Assembly: GCA_015501055.1 (NCBI GenBank)
Contig: JADNYV010000111.1
Coordinates: 52,531-116,530 of the forward strand
DNA length: 64,000 nucleotides
Origin: Mucidula mucida
Taxonomy: Eukaryota; Basidiomycota; Agaricomycetes; Agaricales; Physalacriaceae
Direction of reading: 5' to 3'
Within the stretch, counting starts at the first letter, position 1. Each line of letters opens with the position of its first letter. The translations under genes were made by a program, and so were the position numbers. This document shows positions 11,301 through 23,064 of this stretch, one piece after another. The notes below the pieces were generated by a model. That model worked only from the letters and a program-made list of their open reading frames with translations. It made no database searches and had not been told where the DNA came from.

Positions 11301-11937
11301 CATGAAACGGTTTTATGACAGGAAGCGAACAGAGGCAGTAGAGTACAAGGAAGGCGACAAAGTATGGCTGGAAGGGACAAATCTCAGCACGGATCGACCA
11401 ATGAAGAAGCTCGATGACAAACGATTCGGGCCGTTCAAAGTGATCAAGAAAGTTGGGACGAGCTCTTACAAGCTCCAGATTCCTCACACATGGAAAAGCA
11501 TTCATCCCGTGTTCAATGAGGCCCTACTGACGCCTTACCACGAGCCGCAATTTCCGACGCAACCCCGAGACACGCGTCCACCACCTGTGCTGGAAGGAGC
11601 CGAACCGGAATGGGAGGTTGAGAAAGTGGTTAATTCCCGGAAGTACCGCGGGGGTTTTTAATACAAGGTTCACTGGAAGGGTTATGGCATACACAAACAG
11701 ACATGGGAACCGGCATGCAATCTCAAAAATGCCGACAAAGCTATCAGTAATTTCCACCAACAATATCCAAACAAGCCGAAGCCACCCGCGCTTGCTCGCA
11801 TCGAAGTTCCCATGTCGCAATTCCCATCACATTTATTCCAACCCATGCCACTACCTGACACCAAACCCCTTGACGTTACACTACCCTCTGCAGCCCTCAT
11901 GAAGCGACTCTGGCGCAGAATGGAACTTGCGCCTTAA
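8346..11937 (+). pseudogene. Pol region of the Gypsy element (PR-RT-RH-IN-chromodomain), inactivated
   Basis: Domains in order: aspartic protease with LLDSGATG near 8395; reverse transcriptase with YLDD at about 9423-9434; RNase H (about 9860-10240); integrase HHCC zinc region near 10520-10650, the first catalytic Asp in a GMDMIG context near 10730, and HPQANGQTERLNQE near 11000; chromodomain near 11615-11760 with the YKVHWKGYG and TWEP signature. In-frame stops lie at 9855, 9938, 10301, 10918, 11260 and 11659. Frame shifts occur at the G run 9888-9911 and at a short duplication near 10811-10820. The element can no longer encode an uninterrupted Pol. Confidence 0.92.
9888..9911 (+). repeat. 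Run of 24 G inside the RNase H region
   Basis: An uninterrupted G24 homopolymer replaces about six to eight codons between the first RNase H aspartate and the downstream part. It changes the frame. It may be a true slippage expansion or a gap-filling or base-calling artefact of the assembly. Confidence 0.95.
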
Positions 11938-11948
11938 GGAGGGGGTGA
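11936..11948 (+). other. Polypurine tract of the Gypsy element
   Basis: Purine-rich AAGGAGGGGGTGA directly before the 3' LTR start at 11949, the expected primer site for plus-strand DNA synthesis. Confidence 0.75.
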
Positions 11949-13010
11949 TGTTATGAATTGCCATATTTTCACATTTTCACATCTCATCATATCTTATTGG
12001 GGGCTTGTCTTATCAACCAACGGACTGTTTCATCATCTGTTTCGTCACCAATCATACTCCTTTTCATTACCGAAGCCGTACTCATGTCAGACACACACCC
12101 AACACATGGATGACATCATACATGTGTTAGCGACTGACTAAGCCACGGGACTCAACCAGGTACCACAGCAAGAACTGAAAAAGAAAGCGTTCGTGTTCGT
12201 AAGACTAGGCTAGGCCAGGTGTATAAACGAGATTGGAACTAAAGTACAATGATACTACACTACTGCTTATATACTAGTAAGTCTGTGTTTGAAGCTCCTT
12301 GTCCATACGCGTTTCCACTAGGGATGCTCCACGCCCTTGACCCAGTGTTGTATGCTACTAGTCCGTGAAACCATTAAATACGAGTGGTGACTGCATGTAA
12401 GTAATAATACTGAAACGACCATGTGTGCTACGAGTGTCGGCGGTGTGTATACAATAGGGAGTCCATGAGGTATCGGCATGTATGATGTCATCCATGTGTT
12501 GGGCGTGTGTCCGACATGAGTACGGCTTTGGTAATGAAAAGGGGTATGATTGGTGACGAAACAGATGATGAAACGGTCCGTTGGTTGATAAGACAAGGCT
12601 CCCAATAAGATATGATAAGATGTGAAAATGTGAAAATATGGCGATTCATAACAACATGCCGATACCTCATGGACTCCCTATTGTATACATACCACCGACA
12701 CTCGTAGCACACATGGTTGTTTCAGTATTATTACTTACATGCAGTTACCACTCGTATTTAATGGTTTCACGGACTAGTAGCATACAACACTGGGTCAAGG
12801 GCGTGGAGCATCCCTAGTGGAAACACGTATGGACAAGGAGTCCCAAACACAGACTTACTAGTATATAAGCAGTAGTGTAGTATCATTGTACTTTAGTTCC
12901 GATCTCGTTTATACACCTGGCCTAGCCTAGTCTTACGAACGCGAACACTTTCTTCCTTAGTTCTTGCTGTGGTACCTGGTTGAGTCTCGTGGCTTAGTCA
13001 GTCGCTAACA
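11949..13010 (+). repeat. 3' LTR of the Gypsy element, split by a nested LTR
   Basis: The LTR runs 11949-12124 and resumes at 12659-13010, ending GTCGCTAACA. The gap is an inverted solo LTR with its duplicated target. With the insert removed it aligns end to end with the 5' LTR. Confidence 0.92.
12125..12653 (-). mobile_element. Nested solo LTR (inverted) with 5-bp target duplication
   Basis: 529 bp, starting TGTTAGCGAC and ending CATAACA, the reverse complement of the same LTR family. It is flanked by ACATG at 12120-12124 and 12654-12658, an exact 5-bp target-site duplication. It is a solo LTR left by recombination of a younger insertion into the older 3' LTR. Confidence 0.95.
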
Positions 13011-13196
13011 GTACCCACCCGAGTTCAATAGACCAGATCTATCATCTAAGAACCATCAGAACCTTGAAGTTGTGCCCAGTATCCATGAAATGACACTCAG
13101 ATACTGGTGCAGGAGTTTCCCTTTTAGGTTGCTATCCAGCGGGGAGGCCCGCAATGCTAAGATGCCGACCAAATAGCGCGCTTAAAAAGGAATTAT
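13011..13196. other. Short unassigned spacer between LTRs
   Basis: 186 bp without a reading frame or similarity to anything else I can see in the window. Confidence 0.5.
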
Positions 13197-13728
13197 TGTT
13201 AGCCACTGACTATAGCCATGTGACTAAACCAGGTACCACAGAGAGACTTAGGGAAAAGAAAGTGTTCATGTTCGTAAGACTAGGCTAGGCCAGGTGTATA
13301 AACGAGATCGGAACTAAAGTACAATGATACTACGCTACTGCTTATATACTAGTAAGTCTGTGTTTGGGACTCCTGGTCCATATGTGTTTCCGCTAGGGTT
13401 AACTCCACGCCCTTGACCTAGTGTTGTATGCTACTAGTCCATGAAACCATTAAATACGAGTGGTAACTGCATGTAAGTAATAATACTGAAACAACCATGT
13501 GTGCTACAAGTGTCGGTGGTATGTATACAATAGGGAGTCCATGAGGTATTGGCATGTATGATGTCATCCATGTGTTGGGCGTGTGTCCAACATGAGTACG
13601 GCTTCGGTAATGAAAAGGAGTATGATTGGTGACGAAACAGATGATGAAACAGTCCGTTGGTTGATAAGACAAGCCCCCCAATAAGATATGATAAGATTGA
13701 AAATGTGAAAATATGGCGATTCATCACA
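13197..13728 (-). mobile_element. Second solo LTR (inverted)
   Basis: 532 bp of the same LTR family in minus orientation, starting TGTTAGCCACTG and ending TTCATCACA, where TAACA has become TCACA. Flanking pentamers ATTAT and CAGAT do not match, so it may be the remnant of a recombined element rather than a simple excision product. Confidence 0.9.
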
Positions 13729-13929
13729 CAGATCAAATGTTTACACTCTGTCCGGCGCGTATCTCAACAAGTAGTAAACAGATTTTCGTCCGGTTTTTTT
13801 CTAGTCCCATAAAGTCTATTCAAACAAGTCTATCCCGCGAAAATCCGGTATCAAAATTGTGTGTCTAAGGCGTGATCGAGTGGATTTTGCAAGTTGTTGG
13901 GAATTTTGCAAGTTGATGGGATCCATAGT
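13729..13929. other. Unassigned spacer with a short tandem repeat
   Basis: About 200 bp. A 19-22 bp unit containing TTTTGCAAGTTG is repeated twice around 13885-13920. Nothing else is recognised. Confidence 0.4.
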
Positions 13930-14285
13930 ATCCCATTTGTTGGCTAAGAGCAGTTGAGGCGCAGCCTTGGACGATGAAGACCGTGGCTCATCATCGACAT
14001 TTGCGGCATATGAGACTGGTAGATATGTCTCGTCAATAGCATGCCTGTTAGAAGAAGTGGCTGGTACTCACCATTCTGCGCTGTAGTAGCCATGGTGGGC
14101 AGTATCCAGTATCAGGCGTACACACATAGTATAGCACATGTCCTATCCCATAACATGCCGAATGGAAGCCTAAGTATAACATTCTCACCGCTTTACGACA
14201 GATGTATGGACGATGATAGAACTTAGAAGGACGTGGTTGTGTGAAAGCAAGGGCGCGTTGATCGATCGATCAGTCCATTCTTGAC
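13930..14285 (-). pseudogene. Inverted copy of the ligase-paralogue 5' fragment
   Basis: The reverse complement aligns with 5508-5850 over about 340 bp with small indels. It stops right after the codons before the ligase catalytic core. In this copy the tryptophan codon that is TGA on the left is still TGG. The upstream reading remains partly open. The two copies face each other across the retrotransposon block. Confidence 0.8.
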
Positions 14286-14413
14286 CATGTTTTCGCAGAA
14301 TCTCATCTCAGTTGGACAGTCATTCTATGACAACACTATCAAATCGCTCCGGAAAGAGAATCGCTGGCGACGTTGTGGATTGAATTCATTGGTACATGTA
14401 ACTACAGGTCAGT

Positions 14414-15180
14414 CTACGGGACACCGTCGATGTACATACTAGGTGTGCATTTCTTCAGAAACTGACTGAACCCGATGCCAAACTCCTCGAAGTCTGCAGA
14501 GTTCGCAGGCTCCTGCTGCTTCTCAACCGCAGCCTTGGCGTGTGGCAGGAGCCTATCGACTGTACTCGCTATCATCTGCGCTGCATCACTATAGATCATC
14601 TCGTCGTAATCGCCCATGCGCATGAGGAGAAGCAGTCCGCGCATATCAACCCTCTCCAGCGCAATCGGACACCCAGGCGTATCCGCAATCTTTTGCATAT
14701 GATATGACTTGTCGAGGATTTCTTCGACCTAGTGAGACCGTTCATGAATATAGTGAACATCGAACGAGCCTCGTTGTCGCGTTGCTCGTCCCACTCGATA
14801 CCCAATTGGTCGCGCTTCCACCCCTTCAATATCTGCAAAGCTCCTCTGATGCGCCTTTCACCGCAGCCACATCGTTTGTCGCATCTTTGATGCCTGCGTC
14901 ACAGAAGAACCCTCGGGTGCCACCTCTTTCTCTTTGGCGCTGGTCTAGACATCCTCCAGGTATCCGATGCCGCCACGAAGGAACTGTCCTTTGCACTAGG
15001 TGAAGTTGGCAAAATTGTAAGACCAGAATTCGCCATCCTCGTTGTTGTACTCGTCAGTCAAGAATTCATCGTCCTCCTCTGGGATGCCTGTACGAGAGTG
15101 AATTGGCCGATGAGATGGAGAGTGCGTCTGAGATTTGTCTGACTTGTCTTATAGTGTTGCCGCGTCGGTCGCATTTTCAA
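14414..15180 (-). pseudogene. Decayed paralogue of the 30291-31175 gene
   Basis: The C-terminal part (14698-14414) still reads through CPIALERVDMRGLLLLMRM and a following helix, matching the intact gene at 30291-31175. Upstream parts match in pieces (FLRGGIGYLEDV, GWKRDQLGIEWDEQ and an acidic stretch with EEDDEFLTDE), but in different frames and with an internal stop. The gene is broken by small indels. Family function unknown. Confidence 0.75.
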
Positions 15181-16375
15181 CGGGCTAATCTATTGGGACA
15201 GAGTAGGCTCGACTTCGTCAAGCCTTCGGCATGTCCCGAAACGGCTTCCAGTCTTCTCACCACCATGACCTTCTCCGACTAGTCTTTTGGTTTGCACAAG
15301 CGAGTTTTACTATACATACGCCAATGGTGGAGACAATGCTGATTGGTTGAAATGAATATGCCTCAATCCCCGCCATGGCAGAGCGCAAATTTGCGTTTGA
15401 CAGACTCTTGACCGATCTCTCACCGGTAGTGGCTGTAGTCTGTTGAGACGTCGAGTGTGATGAGGAGTACGCGAGAGTACTTCACCTGAGTGTGGCGTCC
15501 ACGAACTCTTTGAACCACGACTCCGTTTTCACCTCCATCTCATACGGCATTGTTTGCTATAACAGGAAGTAGTCACTTACAAAGGAGAATACGGTGACTT
15601 GGCATAAACTCCAGCGGGCGTTGCCACGTGAAGAAGTACTGTTTGACTATGGACCCTAGCTTTCTGGCTGGCTAGTAAGTAACAGATAGTATCGCGACGG
15701 CATTTACACTATGTATTCTCACTTTTTACGGCAAGAAACTGTCACTTTTTATCTCCATAGTACTTGAATAACGCTGCCTGAATTTTGGAGGACACCGTCT
15801 CTTGGCCCCGGGTGCCTATATTTGCTCCCGCTTTTCTCATAAGGACGCTACTCAACGCGGGAGCACTTGAGGCTGCAATCGCTCCCGGTCCGCGTCTTTC
15901 ATAGGACATTTTTGTAGTCAGGTGGGTCCAGATGGATGATTATAGCCATTGATTGCCGGTTTTGCCGCATCTACGCTTTGTGGCGTTTCGTGACAGGTGC
16001 CCTTTGAATACTACTTACGCTTTGTACATCATCGCAACATTAGTACTTGCGTGTGGCGCAACAGGGATATGATGGGTTACCCGGAATTCGGACTCCTCGT
16101 GCATGAAGGCATTCATGGTCATAATTGATCCCACTGAAAAGAGCTAGAGATTCGTTTCCGTGTCCGCCTAACGCGTGGCGTAGAGCATCTGGTCGCTCGG
16201 GGTTCTCATAAACGGTATCCGACGCTGGTCAGGTGGCGCATGTGGTGGGTAAGTAGTCAAGCTCGCCGCTCCTCGCGCGACAATGAACCACTCGGGCTTC
16301 TCATGCACCTTGTACCCGAGGCTGAGTTAACTGTGGCGTTTTGACTTTTTACACATGCCCGAGGCCTAGCATGTT
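15181..16375 (-). other. Long stretch with traces of decayed coding sequence
   Basis: No intact gene. On the minus strand, short protein-like pieces occur (for example around 16330-16150 and 15560-15470) with intron-like signals and stops between them, so I think this is a dead gene. I cannot name a family. Confidence 0.3.
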
Positions 16376-16532
16376 ATGTTTCCCTTGTCTTTTAGTCGCG
16401 CTTCTCCCCGAAGGTCAGACCGAATTCGGCGTCGTCTGTTTTCCAAAAACGTCTTGACTAAATTGAAACTCCGAAAGCCTGCCTGTTCGGGCCGTGCAGT
16501 GACATTTTGGCAGCAAACCACCACGACCGAAA

Positions 16533-16766
16533 ATGGCCCGTCGTGCAGCACCTCCGAATGCAGGCCCTGCGTACATCAACAAAAACCAGGTCCAGCGCCG
16601 TCCCGCGCACGACCCAGACGAGTCCGCGTTTTCGCGATGGCTGCGCGAAGAGATTTTTGCACCGGAAAAGCTGCCCGGAAATATCAGTATCGCGACGGGG
16701 GTGTCGGTGTTCATTGGCGGGATATTGGCCGTGAGGACATGGGGAGAATACATGGTGCCCGTTTAA
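16533..16766 (+). CDS. Small single-span membrane protein, possibly TOM6-like
   Basis: 77-residue single-exon reading frame. The N-terminal 35 residues are basic and proline/alanine-rich. A predicted membrane helix lies near residues 50-68 (SIATGVSVFIGGILAV), followed by a short tail RTWGEYMVPV. Small size, one C-terminal helix and a short tail are reminiscent of small subunits of the mitochondrial outer-membrane translocase such as Tom6, but the match is by shape only. The 5' flank from 16376 is open in another frame and is probably leader. The gene stands alone between decayed sequence and the P450 gene. Confidence 0.65.
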   Translation: MARRAAPPNAGPAYINKNQVQRRPAHDPDESAFSRWLREEIFAPEKLPGNISIATGVSVFIGGILAVRTWGEYMVPV

Positions 16767-17501
16767 GGCAGACGCCCGTGAATGTATGTCCTATTTTCGC
16801 GTGATGCAGCGCAAGCCACCTGACGCCGAGTTAGCTCTATATCCATGTTTGTCTACGCCCGTTGGCGTGCGGGTTGTCTTCTAGTTTTTGATGGACATAC
16901 ATTATCCCAACTCACCGAACAACGTGTACTCAAGTGGAAACGAATGTCTTTAATGCGAGTGTTCCGCGCGTCTAAATGCGTCAGACTTGAGTGGCTCTAG
17001 GCTGTACTCGCAAAGCTATAACATCCTCGCTCGCGTCCGTCTCCTCTCACCAGCGAAGGTGTCCTCTTTTCCCCGCGTCTCGTTCCTTTTCCCGTGCCTA
17101 CCTCCACTTGGCTTTGGCCACATCTCGTATTCTCTTACTTATTTTGCACAGACGGAGTTTCAATCGGCTGCATGTCGCTTATATCGGCTGCTTCAAGTCT
17201 GGTTCAGTCTAGCGGATCCCATTTCCTCTCAAGTTCATCGGGGTTCTTCATTTCCATGCCCGAACTTCATTTCACCACATGGGGTGGTGAGAAGCCTCCA
17301 GTTCTGCTTAAATACGTCGCCAGCAATTCTGCGTTTCCCCACAATATGTCATCTCTCAATGTCCTCGTGCTTTCAGCTACAATGGCCATTGTATGTTCCA
17401 TTATTCTTGCATCTGCTCTCGCTAATCGCCCCCGTCAGGCTAGCCATGTCTGGTGTCGCAATCAAGAGCCATCGAGCCCGCTCCTCGCGCTCCTCGCACT
17501 G
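16767..17501. promoter_or_regulatory. Intergenic region upstream of the P450 gene
   Basis: 735 bp, pyrimidine-rich from about 17040 onward, as is common before fungal start codons. Long reading frames here lack protein-like features. The P450 start at 17502 is preferred because the membrane anchor follows it directly. Confidence 0.4.
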
Positions 17502-19436
17502 ATGGCCCAGCCAGCGATACTGACCTACCTCTTCGCACTCGCGCGATCTCCGCTGCTATTTTCAATGGTGTATCTCGTCTTTTTCTCCACGCTAGGCCTT
17601 TCGATCTGCGTGTACAGGCTCTCTCCCTTGCATCCCTTGGCCAAAATTCCGGGACCGAAGCTCAGCAGGCTCACGAAGCTCTATGGCATGTATATAGCTT
17701 ATACCGGACAGCAGCACATCCGGCTCAAGAACTTACACGACGAGTTTGGCGCTATTGTTAGGATAGGTCGGTGATATGGTTTCTAGACTTCGCTTGCCCC
17801 TTCATCTGATTTCGTTTTCCGCACAGGCCCGAATGAAATCTCAGTCATCGATGTCGCGTCGATTAAGGATGTCCTCGGGTCGAGTGGGCTGCCCAAGTCG
17901 CCTTGTGAGTCTTGGTATTTTGATGATCGATGGCCCGCGGAGCTTATGAGTTTGTTGGTATAGTTTATACGGCGCGTATCGCCACAGCTGGATCCGGGAG
18001 TCTGCTTTTGACGAATGGGCATGAGCATGCGACGAGACGACGGAGATGGACGCGGGCGATGACTTCGACGTCGCTGAAGAATTATCAGGATATTCTCTTG
18101 ATACGTACCAACCAGCTGGTGGAGCACTTGAACGCGCTCTCCGGGCCTGCGTGTTTCGCTTCGTGGATGAACTATTTCACGTAAAACGCCTTTTTTCAGG
18201 TTGTACTCATGCTCATGCAAGCTCTAGGTTTGACTTTATGGGCGATATGGCGTACGTTGCTGTAGCTTTGATATTGGATCAACATTAATATCGCTTCTCA
18301 GGTTTGGCGGTGGAATTGAGATGATGAACTCGGGTGGGAGAGATGGTGAGGGGTTTTGGGAGTTAATCGAGCATTGGTCGTTGTAAGGGGATTTGTACTT
18401 TTCTATGCGCATCATGCTCATGTGCAAACTATAGGTCGATGGTTACAGTCTCCCAGATTCCGTGGGCATACCAAACGTATTTTAAGATGCCGTTCCTGTC
18501 AAAGTACAATACCCAGATGGCGCGATACGGCGCGCAGAAGGCTCTTGGGCGAATGCAGAGAGGCGCGGAGAAGAAGGATATTTGGTACCACCTCGTAAGT
18601 TTACTTCCCTCCCTCTAATTACCAATTGGAACTAACGTTCTCACTCAGCTGGACGAAGCTGGATTGGAAGATGGCAAACCCTCGGTCAAAGAGGTCGCAG
18701 CTGACGGGATGCTCGCTGTTATCGCTGGGTCCGATACGACGTCGGCGGTGATGTGCGCTCTATTTTACTGTCTGCTTAGGGACCGCCCGTGTTATGAACG
18801 ACTCCAGCAAGAAGTGGACGAGGTGCTTTTGACGACAGAGTGTGCACTGACGGCGTCCGCGGCGACATTGCCGTATATGGCTGCGTGCATGTATGTTGCT
18901 TATTTCTGCTGGGCGTCCGATATGGTCTGACGTTCCATAGAAACGAAACATTAAGGCTGTTTCCGCCAATCCCTACCAACGGACCGCGTTTTGTACCGAA
19001 AGGATCTGGAGGACGGACGCTATCGGGGTAGTACGTTTACTCTCCGAATTTGCCTTTACATCCCCGTCTGAACTCTGCTAGTTTCGTACCCGAAGGTACC
19101 TACGTCTACGTCCCGCCGTACGCGATCCACCGACACGCAGGCCATTTCTCCCCAAGCCCAGACCGGTTCATGCCGGAACGCTGGCTCTGCCCGAAGAATG
19201 GCACCTTGAATATTGAGGCGTTTATCCCCTTCTCGTACGGGCCGTCCAACTGCGTTGCGAAACAGCTGGCGCTGCAGGAGATGTTCACGCTGACGGGGGT
19301 GCTGATGCGCAAGTTTGATGTGGTGTTTGCGGATGGGTTTGATTGGAGGCGGTGGGAGGGGGGTATCAAGGATTGGTATGTCACGACGCGGCCTGGGCTA
19401 GAGGTTTTGTTTAGGCCGAGGGAGACTCGGATGTGA
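17502..19436 (+). CDS. Cytochrome P450 monooxygenase
   Basis: Nine exons: 17502-17766, 17827-17904, 17964-18180, 18228-18251, 18302-18382, 18435-18594, 18649-18890, 18941-19027 and 19082-19436; introns 47-60 bp; 502 residues, usual length. N-terminal membrane anchor, then the proline hinge HPLAKIPGPKL. I-helix AGSDTTS near residue 301, the ExxR motif ETLR near 357, PERW, and the heme loop FSYGPSNC with the ligand Cys near 442. The residue two after this Cys is Ala, where Gly is usual. It is an ER-membrane heme enzyme that would oxidise a small molecule with electrons from a P450 reductase; the substrate is unknown. An OYE-family reductase gene and a deleted P450 pseudogene of the same subfamily follow on the same strand. 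Confidence 0.9.
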
Positions 19437-20188
19437 GGGGATTTAATGATATTTATGAAAGTTATTAGGACTCTCGTTCTGTAGGAAAGTGGCTTTGAAG
19501 GGCTTATCTATCTCAAACCTAATTGTAATGTTCCGTATATGTATCGTGATTAATTCCAGTATGCGCGTGGATTACAGCGCGCGCGCCTAGGCATAGACAA
19601 GATTTGCGTATGGATGAGAAGACTCGTAGTGAGGAGAACGTGGTACTCAGTTGCGAAGGGATTCAACGCGTTCTTCTGACTGATCCCTTTAGATGAAGTT
19701 TGAACGCTGGGAAGTGCCCGGAAGGCAAGAAGACGGCACTCCGGCCATACGTTCATTGGAAAAAGTGTTGGATGCTAGATCTCATGTGCCTTAGGTCTTC
19801 TGCCTGCCAAAGAGCTTGCAGTCCAATTCCAGATATCTCGTTCCATGCGATGTTCGGATAAATACTTGGTGAGTAATGCTTTTCCTCGCAGTTTCCTTGT
19901 CTTCTTTCGAAACAAGGCAGGCTTCCGACCGCAACCCATTGCCTGATTTGTCACGCGTACCATGCCGTTCGTGACCGCTTTCCCACCACTCGCCTTGGCC
20001 TGCCCACCACTTGGAGCCGTCTGTCCAATCAGGATCTACATTCACGACCGCGGATCACTCATTACTCATTTCTTGAGCCGTATACCATAACGGTTTTGCT
20101 GCTGTCATGATACCGCAGAAAGACACGAGTACTATGTACCGTCTTTTAAAAAGACTCTCTCACATCAAGACAGACGGATCCATCAGCC
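19437..20188. other. Intergenic region between P450 and OYE genes
   Basis: About 750 bp. Short open frames on the minus strand show no recognisable domain. Probably holds the P450 3' end and the promoter of the next gene. Confidence 0.4.
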
Positions 20189-21509
<1,321 letters not shown>

Positions 21510-22440
21510 ATGCTAGAGAAGTGTAGATAGATTTCTTTAATGTACTTTTAGGAACGCATGAGTTGATTAAGTCGTGTACGATCCCTGTTCCACGGCGCTG
21601 GTCCTACGATAAGGAAGTTCATAATTCGTAGTGAAAACAAGAGCGGACATGCCTGACGGCCAATCTAACACGAATGTGTAAAGGGCGCATGTTGTTGTTC
21701 TGAGAGCGCGTTCATGCAAAAGACGCCGCTGCATCATACGAGAGCAATTGGTTTTCGTTAAAGGTCAGACAGTCGGTTCTCGAGTTCTATATTGACGCTA
21801 CTGCCATTGTTTATGCGCGGTTCCGATGATGCCAGGAGCGAAGTAGTAAAACATGGTAGTCGAAGACAGAGAATCGATCTTAGCACCCGCCTTGCCGGCG
21901 ACACCCTTTCGGGACAGGTGCCGGGATTCCCGCCGCCCGTACTCCACATCGCAGATTCAGTAACGCGCGTCAGTGAAATATCGGCAAGTACGAGCCGGGT
22001 TGACCAAAGGAGTACCGGTCAACATCTACACCGTTGATGAATCACGACACACAAGGTTCAAGAAAAGAAGGATCCAGGCATACAACTGGGCTTGCTACAT
22101 CTACAACTTGAGATTTTTGGTACAACAGTAATAAAGTTTCATTGAAAGCTGTACCATAGACTACAGTACTAGATTGAACTCTGCAAGGGACTGAGATGAC
22201 ATGAAAACTCTGTCATCAGGCAAATGAACATCTGGATATACATTCCTTGAGGTAGAGACTTATCATGCATCTTGAAGTGCGCATGACGGAGTGCCGCCAC
22301 TTGCTGAATGCGGATTCCGGCCGAGTTGATCGGCCGATCACGATCGACGGGTCTAGATGCTTACCTCAGCAATATGTCGTCCCAACATAGCAATTACAAA
22401 TTGACATCTTTTCCTTCCCTCATTCGGCCGTATTTTTTCA
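21510..22440. other. Intergenic region
   Basis: About 930 bp without a supported gene. A long frame at 21792-22037 has no protein-like features. The last 100 bp before 22441 are pyrimidine-rich, as in a fungal promoter. Confidence 0.4.
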
Positions 22441-23064
22441 ATGCGCTTCTTCCTTTGCTGTGGCTCCAGAAACGGCAACACAGAAGAGATCGACGAAAAC
22501 TCTCGCCTTATACCGACCACGGAAGAGCCTTTGTACGTGCGCTCCTTTCTTTTCGGCCATTCCCAACCCAACCTTGTTTAGGCCTTCGCCCACCCCGTTC
22601 GATTATGGCGACTTCCAAGCCCGATTAGGAACGATAGTACGCGCCAAAGAAGGGTGCGTTCCGTGTCTTGCTGGCTCGCCTTGCTGATCTTGCGGGGACA
22701 GGAGGATGGTCAACGTCAATGCCCTAAGCGGACCCTCGGACTATCACGATCCCGTGGATAGCACGTCCATCTCCCAGGCGTACCCTGAGCAGCATATTCC
22801 GGATATACAGGCTTTTCGGAGGGAGGGGGCATCTCGCTCGAGTTCAAGTTCGCGCTCTGTGGAACGGCCCCGGCGGACGCCTAGTATGGCGTTGTCGGCG
22901 CAGTTGGTGACTTTGCAGAGCGCGTCGCCTTTGGTTAGTGAGGAAAATAAGGTGCGTTGATGTGTTGTTTAGATGGGATATGGCGACTGATTAGTGTTGT
23001 GCAGAGGGCCGTCGAGCGTCTTAGTCTTAATATCGGCTCACTGTCGCGCAGTTGGGACGACTGA
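22441..23064 (+). CDS. Possible Ragulator (LAMTOR1-like) membrane-anchor protein
   Basis: Four exons: 22441-22532, 22582-22653, 22702-22951 and 23005-23064; introns 48-53 bp; 157 residues. The N-terminus MRFFLCCGSR carries a CysCys pair suited to palmitoylation but no Gly2 for myristoylation. The segment LIPTTEEPL, then FQARLGTIVRAKEG and MVNVNA, resembles the conserved block of the LAMTOR1 family, which anchors the Ragulator/EGO complex to the vacuole and serves TORC1 signalling. The middle is serine-rich and looks disordered. The short last exon ends RSWDD. The assignment rests on motif order and could be wrong; the gene structure itself is well supported. Confidence 0.6.

Larger units (their letters stand above)
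6113..13010 (+). mobile_element. Ty3/Gypsy chromovirus-type LTR retrotransposon, decayed
   Basis: Complete structure with 5' LTR, leader, gag, pol with protease, RT, RNase H, integrase and C-terminal chromodomain, polypurine tract and 3' LTR. The LTRs begin TGTTA and end TAACA. The 3' LTR is split by a nested solo LTR. The flanks do not show matching 5-bp duplications (GCGAG on the left, GTACC on the right), so the ends may come from recombination between elements. Several stop codons and frame shifts disable pol. Confidence 0.95.

Noticed and set aside
16987..17502. Long frame upstream of the P450, which could extend its N-terminus
   Set aside because: The sequence is in another phase or lacks a membrane-anchor pattern; the ATG at 17502 is directly followed by the anchor.
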